A stretch of DNA of 5,178 nucleotides from Actinomycetota bacterium (GTDB lineage: Bacteria > Actinomycetota > Thermoleophilia > Solirubrobacterales > Solirubrobacteraceae), in the NCBI GenBank assembly GCA_019348435.1, contig JAHWJM010000217.1, positions 1 to 5,178 on the forward strand. Direction: 5' to 3'. Below the pieces are notes generated by a model. That model did no database searches. It saw only the letters and a program-made list of their open reading frames with translations, and was not told the DNA's origin. The translations under genes were made by a program, and so were the position numbers. The number at the start of each line of letters is the position of its first letter. Positions within the stretch are counted from its first letter, which is position 1. Below, one piece after another: positions 5,110 to 5,178 of the stretch.

Positions 5110-5178
5110 CTACTCGCCCTTGTGCGCGTGGCTGGCGCGCCCGAGCTGCGTCGCCTTGATCGCATACTTCGACGGCGC
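5110..5178 (-). CDS. C-terminal end of an unrecognised protein (5' end outside window)
   Basis: Reading leftward from the window edge, 22 codons are open and end in TAG (5112-5110). The peptide is APSKYAIKATQLGRAS followed by HAHKGE. It is basic (three Lys, one Arg, two His) and could be a C-terminal helix and tail, but it is too short to name a family. Support for it being real comes from G/C-ending codons, the same orientation as the next gene, and the terminator-like hairpin 24 nt after its stop. The alternative is that this short open stretch is chance. Confidence 0.45.
   Translation of the reverse strand, partial: APSKYAIKATQLGRASHAHKGE

Overview
The window is very GC-rich. It holds compact, tightly packed genes, G/C-ending codons and GTG starts, which points to a high-GC actinobacterium. 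The gene types (acyl-CoA dehydrogenase, PadR, SRPBCC, dehydrogenase-first beta-oxidation fusion, sirtuin) would suit a soil Thermoleophilia/Solirubrobacterales-like lineage. That placement is an impression from composition and gene content, not a demonstrated assignment.

Layout from left to right. (1) Bases 3-290 are the C-terminal 95 residues of an acyl-CoA dehydrogenase, followed by a terminator-like hairpin (309-338). (2) A four-gene plus-strand block runs from 382 to 4132: a PadR-family winged-helix regulator, an SRPBCC-fold protein, a 663-residue bifunctional 3-hydroxyacyl-CoA dehydrogenase/enoyl-CoA hydratase, and a sirtuin. Gaps of 5 and 6 nt and a 16-nt overlap make one transcript very likely. 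(3) A perfect 16-bp hairpin (4148-4184) lies between the convergent gene ends at 4132 and 4209 and probably terminates both sides. (4) On the minus strand there is an unrecognised 288-residue protein (4209-5075) and the last 22 codons of another unrecognised gene (5110-5178). A hairpin at 5050-5085 lies between them and covers the annotated start of the 288-residue gene.

How the genes may work together. The acyl-CoA dehydrogenase makes enoyl-CoA, and the bifunctional enzyme would hydrate it and oxidise the hydroxyacyl-CoA with NAD+. This gives beta-oxidation steps 1 to 3; no thiolase is in the window. The sirtuin uses NAD+ to remove acyl groups from lysines and carries the Ala/Tyr/Arg acyl-pocket signature of class III (SIRT5/CobB-like) enzymes. 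It could therefore reverse acylation caused by the acyl-CoAs this pathway handles. The PadR protein is the obvious candidate regulator of the block, and the SRPBCC protein may bind a hydrophobic or acyl ligand. These links come from gene order and are inference.

I see no mobile element, CRISPR array, rRNA or tRNA. Nothing here is clearly a new system. The most interesting points are the PadR/SRPBCC/dehydrogenase-first fusion/class III-like sirtuin operon, and the hairpin on the start of the 288-residue gene.
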